From Azospirillum rugosum (GTDB lineage: Bacteria; Pseudomonadota; Alphaproteobacteria; Azospirillales; Azospirillaceae): DNA of 64,000 nucleotides. The notes beneath the pieces were generated by a model. That model saw only the letters and a list, made by a program, of their open reading frames with translations, searched no databases and was not told where the DNA came from. Location of the stretch: the NCBI RefSeq assembly GCF_017876155.1, contig NZ_JAGINP010000012.1:1-64000 (forward strand), given 5' to 3'. The translations under genes were made by a program, and so were the position numbers. This document shows, piece after piece, positions 9,601 through 16,713 of the stretch. The stretch's first letter is position 1. Every line of letters starts with the position of its first letter.

Positions 9601-10154
9601 AGCGGCTGGCCGGCATCCTCGGCCACGGCATCGCCGTCCGGTCGGAGGTCGGGCGGGGAAGCGGCTTCTCCGTCCTGGTGCCGCTCGCCGCGGACGCCCC
9701 GGCGGAGCGCCCGGCGCCGGCGCCGCGCAGCCGCCGCAGCTTCGACGGCGCGCTGGTGCTGTGCGTGGAGAACGAGCCGGCCATCGCCCAGGCCATGGAC
9801 ACACTGCTGACCGGCTGGTCCTGCCGGGTCGTCACCGCCCCCACCGTGGAGCAGGCGCTGGCGGCGCTGGAGGGGGAAATGCCCGACCTGATCCTGTCCG
9901 ACTACCATCTCGGCCGCGGCCGGACCGGGCTGGAGGCGCTGGAGTCCCTGCACGCGGCCTTCGGGCGGCCGGTGCCGGCGGCCCTGATCACCGCCGACCG
10001 CGGCGCCGGCCTGCGCGAATCCGCGAAGGCCGCCGGCTTCCCGCTGCTTCACAAGCCGGTGCGGCCGGGGGCTCTGCGTGCCCTGGTCAACCAGCTCCTC
10101 ATGCAGGGCCGGTCGGGCGCTCCGAAACTTCCGGCTCCGTCGGCGGAGTCGTGA
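6651..10154 (+). CDS. Hybrid histidine kinase with sodium:solute-symporter sensor domain (CrbS/MxtR-like)
   Basis: From MESWF, where the first membrane helix begins, the protein has 1167 residues; earlier in-frame codons run through the repeat. The first half (about 1-500) is a multi-helix SSF/PutP-type transporter module. It is followed by a PAS-like domain (about 640-765), a coiled coil, HisKA with phospho-acceptor His806 (AAGHDLMQPL), an HATPase domain (N box NFLSNAVRY, DTGPGIP, GLGLGLAI) and a C-terminal receiver with phospho-Asp1084 (LILSDYHLG). CrbS of Vibrio and MxtR of Pseudomonas share this architecture and control acetyl-CoA synthetase through a LuxR-type regulator. The convergent neighbour is such a regulator, and the two 3' ends overlap by 56 bp. 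Confidence 0.88.
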   Translation: MESWFILAVSLVYLASLFAIAWYSDRKAETPAESPGDRRTPLLYALSLGVYCTSWTFYGAVGRAATGGFYFLPIYIGPIVMIGLGWPVLARIVRLAKAENVVSISDFLAARYGKSQGLAALVTATAVIGLLPYIALQMKAITISFEALAGGASGAALGAETARLPGGTTLMVAFLMAAFAILFGVRNISANEHHRGLMTAIAAESVVKLAASLAVGGFIAFAVFGDPAGFVAAVAAHPGFLETVSLGSLGTDWWVACLLSALAMLCLPRQFHVAVVENTHAGDIRTAARLFPAYLIVINLFVLPVALAGLMLFPAGSNADTFMVSIPRQEGWPWLALIAFIGGLSAATSMILVEMVALSTMICNDIAVPLLMALRPHDRRLRENPAPVLLAVRRSAVIAVLVLAYGCYRLIGSAFPLATIGLMSFTAVAQFAPALLGGLVWTRATKAGAFGGIGAGFLGWAYTMLLPSFAEAGWLAAEALRAGPFGLSALSPVALAGLTGIDPLTNAVLWSLGPNLLVFVGLSLLTSPSPLEVRQAARFVQLRRGPEAETHGPKAATLADLHDLAARYVGQAKADAVFQRLAAGREGTGSAIQATERLLAGAVGTASARVVVAGLLSDRHLSRTDVRSIIDDASRAILKQHELLRATVENISQGIGVFDEEFRVATWNRRFEVLLDLPDGFVQVGTTLEEIVRFNEQRGEYGRNGEIETLLARRSDPRRQGRPDVYLRERPDGTVLEIATNPMPGGGFVAVYTDVTEQHRAAAALREANEGLERKIAERTRALAEAKTEAERANQGKTRFLAAAGHDLMQPLHAARLFLAALGDPAENATIGQIDTSLRSVEHILGDLLEVSKLDSGVMRPNPSPIRIGDLMEPLIQEFTVLAGQHGLTLRAVRSDAAVFSDPHLLRRILQNFLSNAVRYTTRGRILFGCRRRGACLSIEVWDTGPGIPQDKQREIFVEFRQLDEGAAEGAAGRGLGLGLAIVERLAGILGHGIAVRSEVGRGSGFSVLVPLAADAPAERPAPAPRSRRSFDGALVLCVENEPAIAQAMDTLLTGWSCRVVTAPTVEQALAALEGEMPDLILSDYHLGRGRTGLEALESLHAAFGRPVPAALITADRGAGLRESAKAAGFPLLHKPVRPGALRALVNQLLMQGRSGAPKLPAPSAES

Positions 10155-10770
10155 GGGCGAGCTGGCTGGCGAGGACGGCCGCCTGGGTGCGGCTGTGGAC
10201 GCCCAGCTTGCGCAGGATGGTCGTGACGTGGGCCTTGACCGTCTTTTCGGTCACGTCCAGCTCGAAGGCGATCTGCTTGTTCAGCTTTCCCACGGCGATC
10301 CCGGCCAGGACGCGCAGTTCCTTCGGGGTCAGGCTGGCGATGCGCTGAACCGGCGGGGCGCCGTCCTCCGGCACGTCCGCCACCGGCGGCATCCAGATCT
10401 CGCCGTCCAGGACCGCCTGCACCGCCTCCGCGATGGCCGCGTTGGGGGCCGACTTCGGCACGAAGCCGGACGCGCCGCAGTCGATGGCCCGCTGGATGGT
10501 CGCCGGCTCTTCCGAGGCGGAGACGACCAGCACCGGGATCCCCGCATGGTCGGCGCGCAGCGTCATCAGGCCGATGAAGCCGCTCATCCCCGGCATGTGG
10601 AGGTCCAGCACGATCAGGTCGACCACGTCCGATTCGACCAGCAGAGGCTCGATCTGGTCGAAGCGGGCCGCTTCGATCACCACGGCGTCGTCGAAGCCGA
10701 GGGTGATGGTTTGCCGCAACGCCGAACGCATCAGGGGATGGTCGTCGGCAACGAGAATGGTCAACGGCAT
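10099..10770 (-). CDS. LuxR/NarL-type response regulator (CrbR/ErdR-like)
   Basis: 223 residues: receiver domain (about 1-122) with the acidic pair at 9-10 (VADDH), phospho-acceptor Asp56 (VLDLHMPG) and the conserved Lys in VPKSAP; then a LuxR-type helix-turn-helix (about 148-205; LTPKELRVL and LDVTEKTVKAHVTTILRKL). It is encoded opposite to, and overlapping, the 3' end of the SSF-domain kinase gene, so the two are very probably a cognate pair. In Vibrio and Pseudomonas the equivalent regulator activates acs for acetate assimilation; here the target is inferred. No acs gene is in the window, but a decayed acetate permease is. Confidence 0.88.
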   Translation of the reverse strand: MPLTILVADDHPLMRSALRQTITLGFDDAVVIEAARFDQIEPLLVESDVVDLIVLDLHMPGMSGFIGLMTLRADHAGIPVLVVSASEEPATIQRAIDCGASGFVPKSAPNAAIAEAVQAVLDGEIWMPPVADVPEDGAPPVQRIASLTPKELRVLAGIAVGKLNKQIAFELDVTEKTVKAHVTTILRKLGVHSRTQAAVLASQLALTTPPTEPEVSERPTGPA

Positions 10771-10930
10771 GACGGCCCTCTCTCCCCAGTCCCCAGCCCT
10801 ATGTCCGACCCTTGCAGTGGGTCGTATCTTTTATCGCACGATGAAGCAGTTCGGGGATTGTTTCAACAATAGGAAGAATTCTCCCATTCCCGCGGAGGGT
10901 TATCGGAAGCGCGAAAGCGCCCTTAAATTT

Positions 10931-11040
10931 CCCTCTCCCCTCTGGGGAGAGGGTTAGGGTGAGGGGGTTGCGCTTGTGCCGGACGTCCCAAGATGGCGGG
11001 ACCCCCTCACCCTGCCCTCTCCCCAGAGGGGAGAGGGTTA
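10931..11040. repeat. Palindromic GAGAGGG repeat, standard paired copy
   Basis: The canonical form: hairpin CCCTCTCCCC/GGGGAGAGGG, then TTAGGGTGAGGGGGTTGCGC, a spacer containing GCCGGACGTCCC, then CCCCCTCACCCT and a second inverted hairpin. The two halves are inverse complements, so the whole 110 bp can fold into one long double-hairpin structure. Confidence 0.85.
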
Positions 11041-11061
11041 AACGGCCAGATGCGAAAGAAA

Positions 11062-11081
11062 AAGCCGCCCGAAGGCGGCTT
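11062..11081 (-). terminator. Intrinsic terminator of the Cys-rich lipoprotein gene
   Basis: Read on the minus strand, AAGCCGCC-TTCG-GGCGGCTT is followed directly by a T-rich tract (the complement of GAAAGAAAAA). The stable tetraloop and T-tract make this the best classical terminator in the window. It lies about 110 bp after the lipoprotein stop codon. Confidence 0.75.
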
Positions 11082-11193
11082 GAGGGTTGCACTCTGAAAG
11101 GTTCGCTCACAACACGAATACCGTATACCACCAAATTGTTCGGTCATCAAGCAGTTTTGTGTGTGAACGGAATCGAAATCCCAGGGCCGGGTT

Positions 11194-12036
11194 TCACGAC
11201 GGCTCCCAATCCTCCGTTCCTTCGCCCTCGTCGCCGGTCCAGTCGCCCGACAGGCTGCCGTCGGAGGCAATGCGCAGGTCGTAGCGGAACGGCTCGCCGT
11301 CGTGGCGGCCCTCGATGACCAGACGGTTGCCGACCAGCGTCCCGACCCCGTTGTAGACCACGTCGTCGATGTCCCAGCGGACCTGGAAACGGTCGCCGTT
11401 CGGGCGCAGCGTGACGGTGCCTTCATAGGTGATGTCCTCGCCGTTCGTGCCGCTGACCGCGTAGCGCTGGGCGAGGCGCGCCATGCCCGCCGACGGGTCG
11501 GCCTCCCGCGCCATCTTGCCCGAACGGGGTGCGGTTTCCGCGGTGCGCATGGGTTGCATCCGCACCGGGCTGCCGTTGACCAGCGCCGGACCCACCGGGG
11601 TGCCGGGCGGCATCGGCGGCTTCAGCTGCTCGCAGCCCGAGGTGCAGATCGGCTGCGCGACCACCTGCCCGCCGCAGGCGGCGTAGCAATCGTTGTAGTC
11701 GACCTTGCACTGCGACTCGACGTTCTGGCAGGCGTAGGAATTGTCGAAATAGGACAGGCTGTGTTTCGGCTTCTCCCCGCGCCGCAGCGTGCTCAGGTAA
11801 TGGTGATAGGCGTGTTCGGCCCGGCGGTGGGCGTCGGCCTTGCACGAATCCTGGGAATAGCGCGCCTCGCGCACGCACTGGAACCGGCCGGCCTCGCACT
11901 GCTGGATGCAGGCCATGCCCCCGCTGCCGGGCGGCGGCGTGTAGGCGTAGCGCGTCTCGATGACCGGGCCGCAGGCGGCCGCAAGGACGGCGACCACAAG
12001 GCACAAAAGAACACGTCGCACGTCGCGCACCGGCAC
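11194..12036 (-). CDS. Cysteine-rich lipoprotein of unknown function
   Basis: 280 residues starting with a lipoprotein signal: basic n-region, hydrophobic stretch and lipobox LAAAC with Cys22 as lipidation site. The N-terminal half of the mature protein (about 40-140) has at least eight cysteines in paired spacing (CIQQCEAGRFQC, CQNVESQC, CYAACGG, CTSGC), suggesting several disulfides. The C-terminal part (about 190-280) is a beta-rich repeat-like segment alternating Gly, Thr and aromatic residues. The start is GTG, with GGGAG four bases upstream of it and about ten bases upstream of a second in-frame GTG. It is monocistronic, with its own terminator downstream. I do not recognise the family. 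Confidence 0.75.
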   Translation of the reverse strand: MPVRDVRRVLLCLVVAVLAAACGPVIETRYAYTPPPGSGGMACIQQCEAGRFQCVREARYSQDSCKADAHRRAEHAYHHYLSTLRRGEKPKHSLSYFDNSYACQNVESQCKVDYNDCYAACGGQVVAQPICTSGCEQLKPPMPPGTPVGPALVNGSPVRMQPMRTAETAPRSGKMAREADPSAGMARLAQRYAVSGTNGEDITYEGTVTLRPNGDRFQVRWDIDDVVYNGVGTLVGNRLVIEGRHDGEPFRYDLRIASDGSLSGDWTGDEGEGTEDWEPS

Positions 12037-12213
12037 CCACTCCCGATTGGATCGTCACGAACGGAGATGACCGATAAATAAGCGCATTTGAAATCTTGCT
12101 GCGTCAAGGCGAATGGCGGCCGAAACCTCTCCCCACGATTGAATCCGGGCTGCGGCATTGACCCAAGCCCCGCCCGTGATACCGTTTGTGCACTTGCGAT
12201 AGGGGAGAGCGAC

Positions 12214-12888
12214 ATGCGGATCGAGCCAGCCTTTCTCTTCGATTTGGACGGCACCCTCGTCGACACCGTCTATCAGCACGTCATGGCGTGGCAGGAAGCC
12301 CTCCGGGAGGAGGGGATCGAGCTGTCCACCTGGCGAATCCACCGCAAGATCGGGATGAGCGGCGGCCTGTTCACCAACCAGCTGCTGCGCGAAACCGGCG
12401 AGCCGATCAGCCCCGAGCGGATCGACCGCCTGCGCCGCCTCCACGCCGACGCCTACAAGCGGCACGCCGACACGATCCGGCCCCTGCCGGGCGCGCGCGA
12501 GCTGCTGGATACCCTGACCGGGTCCGGCATCAAGTGGGCCATCGCCACCAGCGCGCACATGGACACCGCCGCGCACAACATCCGGGCGCTGGGCGTCGAT
12601 CCGGACACGGTGCCGGTCGTGACGCGCGACCTGGTGAAATATGCCAAGCCCGACCCCGACCTGTTCCTCGCCGCCGCCGCGCGGATCGGCGTGCGCATCG
12701 AGACGGCCATGGTGGTGGGCGACAGCATCTGGGACATGCTGGCCGCGCAGCGCTGCCGTGCGCTCGGCGTCGGCCTCCTGTGCGGCGGCTATGGCGCTGG
12801 GGAGCTGGAACGCGCCGGCGCCTACCGCGTGTACGAGGATCCGGCCGACATGCTCCGGCACCTTGACGAGGTCGGCGGCCGCCTCTGA
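12214..12888 (+). CDS. HAD-superfamily phosphatase (phosphoglycolate-phosphatase-like)
   Basis: 224 residues. Motif I is FDLDGTLVDT with nucleophile Asp10 and general acid Asp12; motif II is the Thr/Ser of AIATSAHM; the motif III Lys lies in KYAKPDPDLF; motif IV is VVGDSIWDM. A helical cap (about 15-80) places it in subfamily I with beta-phosphoglucomutase- and phosphoglycolate-phosphatase-like members. GGGGAGAG precedes the chosen ATG; in-frame codons further upstream read through non-coding sequence. The substrate cannot be fixed from sequence. It has no obvious operon partner. Confidence 0.82.
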   Translation: MRIEPAFLFDLDGTLVDTVYQHVMAWQEALREEGIELSTWRIHRKIGMSGGLFTNQLLRETGEPISPERIDRLRRLHADAYKRHADTIRPLPGARELLDTLTGSGIKWAIATSAHMDTAAHNIRALGVDPDTVPVVTRDLVKYAKPDPDLFLAAAARIGVRIETAMVVGDSIWDMLAAQRCRALGVGLLCGGYGAGELERAGAYRVYEDPADMLRHLDEVGGRL

Positions 12889-12969
12889 CCGGCCGCATCC
12901 CACAACTCCGAACAGCATGAGCGTCGCGGCGCCGGCCCGCCCCCGAACGGGCTAACCCCGCTGCGCATT

Positions 12970-13003
12970 TTGTTTGTTCGCCAAACAATCATACTGTCGA
13001 CAG
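12970..13003. promoter_or_regulatory. Candidate operator upstream of the dicarboxylate island
   Basis: Two adjacent palindromes sit about 170 bp before the first CoA-transferase gene: TTGTTTG-TTCGC-CAAACAA and the 10-bp palindrome CTGTCGACAG, in a locally AT-richer stretch. FCD-type GntR regulators commonly bind short palindromes with GT..AC halves, and an FCD-GntR gene lies in this gene run, so this is its most likely target (inference). Confidence 0.45.
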
Positions 13004-13174
13004 CAGACAGTCGAACAGAAGCCCACGAACGATTGACTGCGGATCGGCCACGGATCGGGCTGGCGACGCGCAAAACGCCGTCGCCGTTCAGCGCAAAAAG
13101 ACCGCGCGGCCACCCTGAACGCCAAAAAAGAACCATCCCGTTGTTTGGGGCCGCCCTCTGGGGGAGGAATGTCC

Positions 13175-14431
13175 ATGTCGGATGTGTCGGACACCGGACC
13201 GGTGCCGAAACCCGCGCTTGCTGACGTACGGGTCCTCGATATCTCGAATTTCCTGGCAGCGCCGCTGTGCTCGATGTTCCTCGCCGACTTCGGCGCCGAC
13301 GTCGTCAAGATCGAGCAGCCGGGGCGCGGGGACGAAATCCGTTATTGGGGCCACGACAAGGACGGCGTCGGCCTCTACTACAAGGTCGTCAACCGCGGCA
13401 AGCGGTCGGTGACCGCCGACCTGCGCACCCCGCTGGGGGTGGAGATCGTCAAGCGGCTCGCCCGCGACGTCGATGTCGTGGTTGAGAATTACCGTCCCGG
13501 CACGCTGGAACGCTGGGGCCTCGATTACGAGACGCTCAGCGCGGAGAATCCCGGCCTGATCCTGGTCCGCGTCTCCGGCTTCGGCCAGACCGGCCCGAAC
13601 AGCCGCCGGCCGGGCTTCGGCACGCTGGCGGAGGCCTACGCCGGCTACGCCCACATCAGCGGCCACCCCGACGGCCCGCCGCTGCTGCCGGCCTTCGGGC
13701 TGGCGGACTCCACCACAGGCCTGATGGCCGCCTACCTCACCATGGTCGCGCTGCACGAACAGCGGCGGACGGGCCGGGGCCAAGTCGTGGATTTGGCGAT
13801 CTACGAGACCCTGCTGACCCTGCTCGGCCCCCAGGTCGTGGACTACGACCAGCTGGGCATCGTGCAGCAGCGCGCCGGCAGCCGGCTGCCCTTCACCGCG
13901 CCGCGCAACACCTACCGGACGCGCGACGGCAAATGGGTGTCCATGGCCGGCAGCGCGCAATCGACCTTCGAGCGCATCTGCGCCGCCCTGGAGGCGCCGG
14001 AGCTGGTGCAGGACCCGCGCTTCGCCGAGAACCGGGAGCGGCTGAAGAACGCCGCCGCCCTGGACGTCGAGCTGCAAAAGGCCATCGGGCGCTTCGACTT
14101 CTCCGACCTTCAGGAACGCTTCCTGCACCACCAGGCGACGGTCGCCCCGGTCAACGACATCGCCGCGATCTTCCGGGACGAGCATATGGCCGCGCGCCAG
14201 AACATCGTGGCGCTGGAGGATGCGGAGCTGGGCGGCCCGCTGCGCATGCAGAACGTGGTCGGCAAATTCTCCCGCACGCCGGGGGCGATCCGCTCCACCG
14301 GCCCGCGCATGGGGGAACACAACCGCGAGGTCCTCGTGGGCCGGCTGGGCATCGACGCGGAACGGCTGCGCGCGGCCGGCATCCGGCTGGAACCCGCGGA
14401 AGACAAGGTTGCAAACGGAGGACAGGCATGA
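13175..14431 (+). CDS. CaiB/BaiF-family CoA-transferase (first of two)
   Basis: A 418-residue class III CoA-transferase from this start. Family features: VRVLDISNFLAAPLCSMFLADFGADVVKIEQP at the N-terminus (each part conserved), then SGFGQTGPNSRRPGFG and the catalytic Asp in GQVVDLAIYE. Such enzymes swap CoA between a donor thioester (often succinyl-CoA) and a carboxylic acid, forming an aspartyl-CoA anhydride. GGGGAGGA lies about six bases before this ATG; an ATG two codons earlier touches the Shine-Dalgarno sequence. The stop overlaps the CitE-like lyase start by 4 bp, so the likely route is acid activation followed by cleavage. Confidence 0.88.
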   Translation: MSDVSDTGPVPKPALADVRVLDISNFLAAPLCSMFLADFGADVVKIEQPGRGDEIRYWGHDKDGVGLYYKVVNRGKRSVTADLRTPLGVEIVKRLARDVDVVVENYRPGTLERWGLDYETLSAENPGLILVRVSGFGQTGPNSRRPGFGTLAEAYAGYAHISGHPDGPPLLPAFGLADSTTGLMAAYLTMVALHEQRRTGRGQVVDLAIYETLLTLLGPQVVDYDQLGIVQQRAGSRLPFTAPRNTYRTRDGKWVSMAGSAQSTFERICAALEAPELVQDPRFAENRERLKNAAALDVELQKAIGRFDFSDLQERFLHHQATVAPVNDIAAIFRDEHMAARQNIVALEDAELGGPLRMQNVVGKFSRTPGAIRSTGPRMGEHNREVLVGRLGIDAERLRAAGIRLEPAEDKVANGGQA

Positions 14432-15312
14432 CGGTGCTGCGCTCCCTGCTGTTCGCGCCGGGCAACCACCCCCGGCGGGTGGAGAAGGCCTTCACGCTCG
14501 GCGCCGACGCGGTGATCCTCGACCTGGAGGACGCCTGCGCGGTGGCCGAGAAGGCGGCGACCCGGCCGGTGGTCGTGGAGGCGCTGCGACGCCTGCGCCC
14601 CTGCCTGGGCTATGTCCGCGTCAACGCGCTCAGCACCGACTTCGCCTACGAGGATCTGCGCGCCGTCGTGCAGGCCGGGGTGGACGGCATCGTCCTGCCC
14701 AAGGTGGAGCGGCCGGACGACCTGCGGACGGCCGACTGGCTGGTCGGCCAGCTGGAACGGGAACGCGGGCTGCCGGTCGGCAGCACCGACATCATCCCGA
14801 TCCTGGAAAGCGGCGCCGGGTTCAGCGCGCTCGACGCCATCGCCCGGTCCGGCACGCGGGTCCGCCGCTTCGCCTTCGGGGCCGGCGACTTCACGCTCGA
14901 CATGGGGCTGACCTGGACGCGGGACGAGCTGGAACTGCTGCACCACCGCAGCGCCATCGTGCTCGCCTCCCGCGCGGCGGGGCTGGAGCCGCCTATCGAC
15001 ACGGTGTGGATCGACCTGAAGGACGCGGACGGCTTCCGGGACTCGTCGGTCCGCGCCCGCACCCTCGGCTTCCAGGGCAAGCTGTGCATCCACCCGGACC
15101 AGGTGCCGGCGGTGAACGACGCCTTCACCCCGACCGACGCGGAGGTGCGCAAGGCCCGGCGGGTGATCGACGCCTTCGCGGAGGCTGAGGCCAAGGGCTC
15201 CTCCTCCTTCCAGATCGACGGGCAGTTCGTCGATTACCCGATCCTCTACCAGGCGCAGCGGGTGCTTTCGACGCTGGACGCCATCGACGCGCGCCGGACG
15301 GCGCGGCTGTGA
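14428..15312 (+). CDS. CitE-like CoA-ester lyase (first of three)
   Basis: 294 residues of the HpcH/HpaI-CitE family. Visible active-site positions are ILDLEDAC (metal/strand 2), the substrate-binding Arg in VRVNAL, Glu of PILESGAG and Asp of FGAGDFTLDMG; GKLCIHPDQV near the C-terminus binds CoA. Free-standing members cleave malyl-, methylmalyl- or citramalyl-CoA into acetyl- or propionyl-CoA plus glyoxylate or pyruvate. It is translationally coupled on both sides to CoA-transferase genes (ATGA upstream). The specific ester is inferred to be the product of one of those transferases. Confidence 0.85.
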   Translation: MTVLRSLLFAPGNHPRRVEKAFTLGADAVILDLEDACAVAEKAATRPVVVEALRRLRPCLGYVRVNALSTDFAYEDLRAVVQAGVDGIVLPKVERPDDLRTADWLVGQLERERGLPVGSTDIIPILESGAGFSALDAIARSGTRVRRFAFGAGDFTLDMGLTWTRDELELLHHRSAIVLASRAAGLEPPIDTVWIDLKDADGFRDSSVRARTLGFQGKLCIHPDQVPAVNDAFTPTDAEVRKARRVIDAFAEAEAKGSSSFQIDGQFVDYPILYQAQRVLSTLDAIDARRTARL

Positions 15313-15332
15313 GACTTCACGGGGAGAAGACC

Positions 15333-16568
15333 ATGGACACGGGCATGGAAACGGGCAACACCGGCAACGGGGGGACGCGGCCGCTGGACGGCCTGCGCGT
15401 GATCGACGTGTCGAGCTTCCTCGCCGGCCCCTTCTGCTCGACCCAGCTGGCCGAGTTCGGCGCGGAGGTGATCAAGATCGAGCTGCCGAAGGTGGGCGAC
15501 GCGCTGCGCCGCTTCGGCTCCATCACAGAATGCGGCGACAGCCTGCCCTGGCTGTCGGAATGCCGAAACAAGAAGTCGGTCACCCTCGACCTGCGCAAGC
15601 CGGAGGGGGCGGACCTGCTGAAGGAGCTGGTGCGCGGCGCCGACGTGCTGGTGGAGAATTTCCAGCCTGGCACGCTGGAGAAATGGGGCCTGGGCTGGGA
15701 GGATCTGCGCGCGGTCAACGACCGGCTGATCATGGTGCGCATTTCCGGCTATGGGCAGACCGGTCCCTACAGCGGGCGCCCCGGCTTCGGGCGGATCGGC
15801 AACGCCTTTGGCGGCCTGTCCTTCCTGGCCGGATACCCGGACCGCCCGCCGGTCACGCCCGGCTCCGCGACGATCCCCGACTACATGGCCGGCATCTACG
15901 GCGCGCTCGGCGCCTTGCTGGCGCTGCGGGCGCGCGACCTCACCGGCAAGGGGCAGGTGATCGACATCGGCCTCTACGAGCCGATCTTCCGCATCCTGGA
16001 CGAACTGGCGCCGGCCTTTCACATGAAGGGCTATGTGCGGGAACGGATGGGGCCGGGCACCGTCAACGTCGTGCCGCACAGCCACTATCCCACCAAGGAC
16101 GGCCGCTGGATCGCCATCGCCTGCACCAACGACAAGATCTTTGCCCGCCTCGCCGAGGCGATGGGCGAGCCCGAACTGGCCGGCCCCGACCGCTGGGGCC
16201 CGCTGAAGAACCGGGAACGTGACCGCGCCGCCGTCGACGCCCATGTCGGCGCCTGGACCGCTCGGCACACGCGCGACGAGGCGCTCGCCGTTTGCGAGGA
16301 GTTCCAGGTCCCCTGCGGGGCGGTCTACGCCATCGACGAGATCTTCGAGGATCCGCAGTACAAGGCCCGGCAGAACATCGCCTTCGTCAAGGACGAGCGG
16401 ATCGGCGAGCTGGCCATCCCCAACGTCGTCCCGCGCCTGACCGAAACCCCCGGCCGCATCGACAGCCTGGGCCCCCCGCTCGGCGCCCACAACGACGAGG
16501 TGCTGCGCGGCCTGCTCGGGCTGTCCGAGGAGCGGCTGGCGGCCTTGGCGGCGGCGGGGGTGATTTAA
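15333..16568 (+). CDS. CaiB/BaiF-family CoA-transferase (second of two)
   Basis: 411 residues; the same fold as the first transferase of this island (LRVIDVSSFLAGPFC; ISGYGQTGPYSGRPGFG; catalytic Asp in GQVIDIGLYE) but clearly diverged. The two may therefore act on different acids, or on substrate and donor of different steps. GGGGAGAAG lies six bases before this ATG; a GTG eight codons upstream overlaps the previous stop but lacks a ribosome-binding site. A paired repeat follows directly, which may end or attenuate this three-gene unit. Confidence 0.87.
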   Translation: MDTGMETGNTGNGGTRPLDGLRVIDVSSFLAGPFCSTQLAEFGAEVIKIELPKVGDALRRFGSITECGDSLPWLSECRNKKSVTLDLRKPEGADLLKELVRGADVLVENFQPGTLEKWGLGWEDLRAVNDRLIMVRISGYGQTGPYSGRPGFGRIGNAFGGLSFLAGYPDRPPVTPGSATIPDYMAGIYGALGALLALRARDLTGKGQVIDIGLYEPIFRILDELAPAFHMKGYVRERMGPGTVNVVPHSHYPTKDGRWIAIACTNDKIFARLAEAMGEPELAGPDRWGPLKNRERDRAAVDAHVGAWTARHTRDEALAVCEEFQVPCGAVYAIDEIFEDPQYKARQNIAFVKDERIGELAIPNVVPRLTETPGRIDSLGPPLGAHNDEVLRGLLGLSEERLAALAAAGVI

Positions 16569-16576
16569 AGAAAAAA

Positions 16577-16684
16577 CCCTCTCCCCTCCGGGGAGAGGGG
16601 AGGGTGAGGGGGCCCCGCCACCTTGCAGCGCCCAGCAACAGCGCAACCCCCTCACCCTAACCCTCTCCCCAGAGGGGAGAGGGG
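16577..16684. repeat. Palindromic GAGAGGG repeat, paired copy inside the island
   Basis: Two inverted hairpins (CCCTCTCCCC/GGGGAGAGGG) joined by GAGGGTGAGGGGG and CCCCCTCACCCTAA. It fills the gap between the second CoA-transferase and the GntR gene, so it separates the transferase/lyase unit from the regulator-transporter unit. Confidence 0.85.
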
Positions 16685-16713
16685 ACACCTCGGGGAACAC
16701 TGGTGAGGGCGAC

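Larger units (their letters stand above)
10771..11193. other. Intergenic region with a paired repeat and a terminator
   Basis: No gene is supported. The left part upstream of the response-regulator gene is comparatively AT-rich (TATCTTTTATCGCACGATGA region) and probably carries its promoter. The middle is a repeat element and the right part holds an intrinsic terminator for the minus-strand lipoprotein gene. A frame reading through the repeat is not credible. Confidence 0.6.

Noticed and set aside
6534-10052. Open frame of 1172 codons on the minus strand opposite the SSF-domain kinase
   Set aside because: Its His/Gln/Arg/Gly-rich composition is the usual shadow of a high-GC gene on the other strand; the plus-strand protein has full domain structure.
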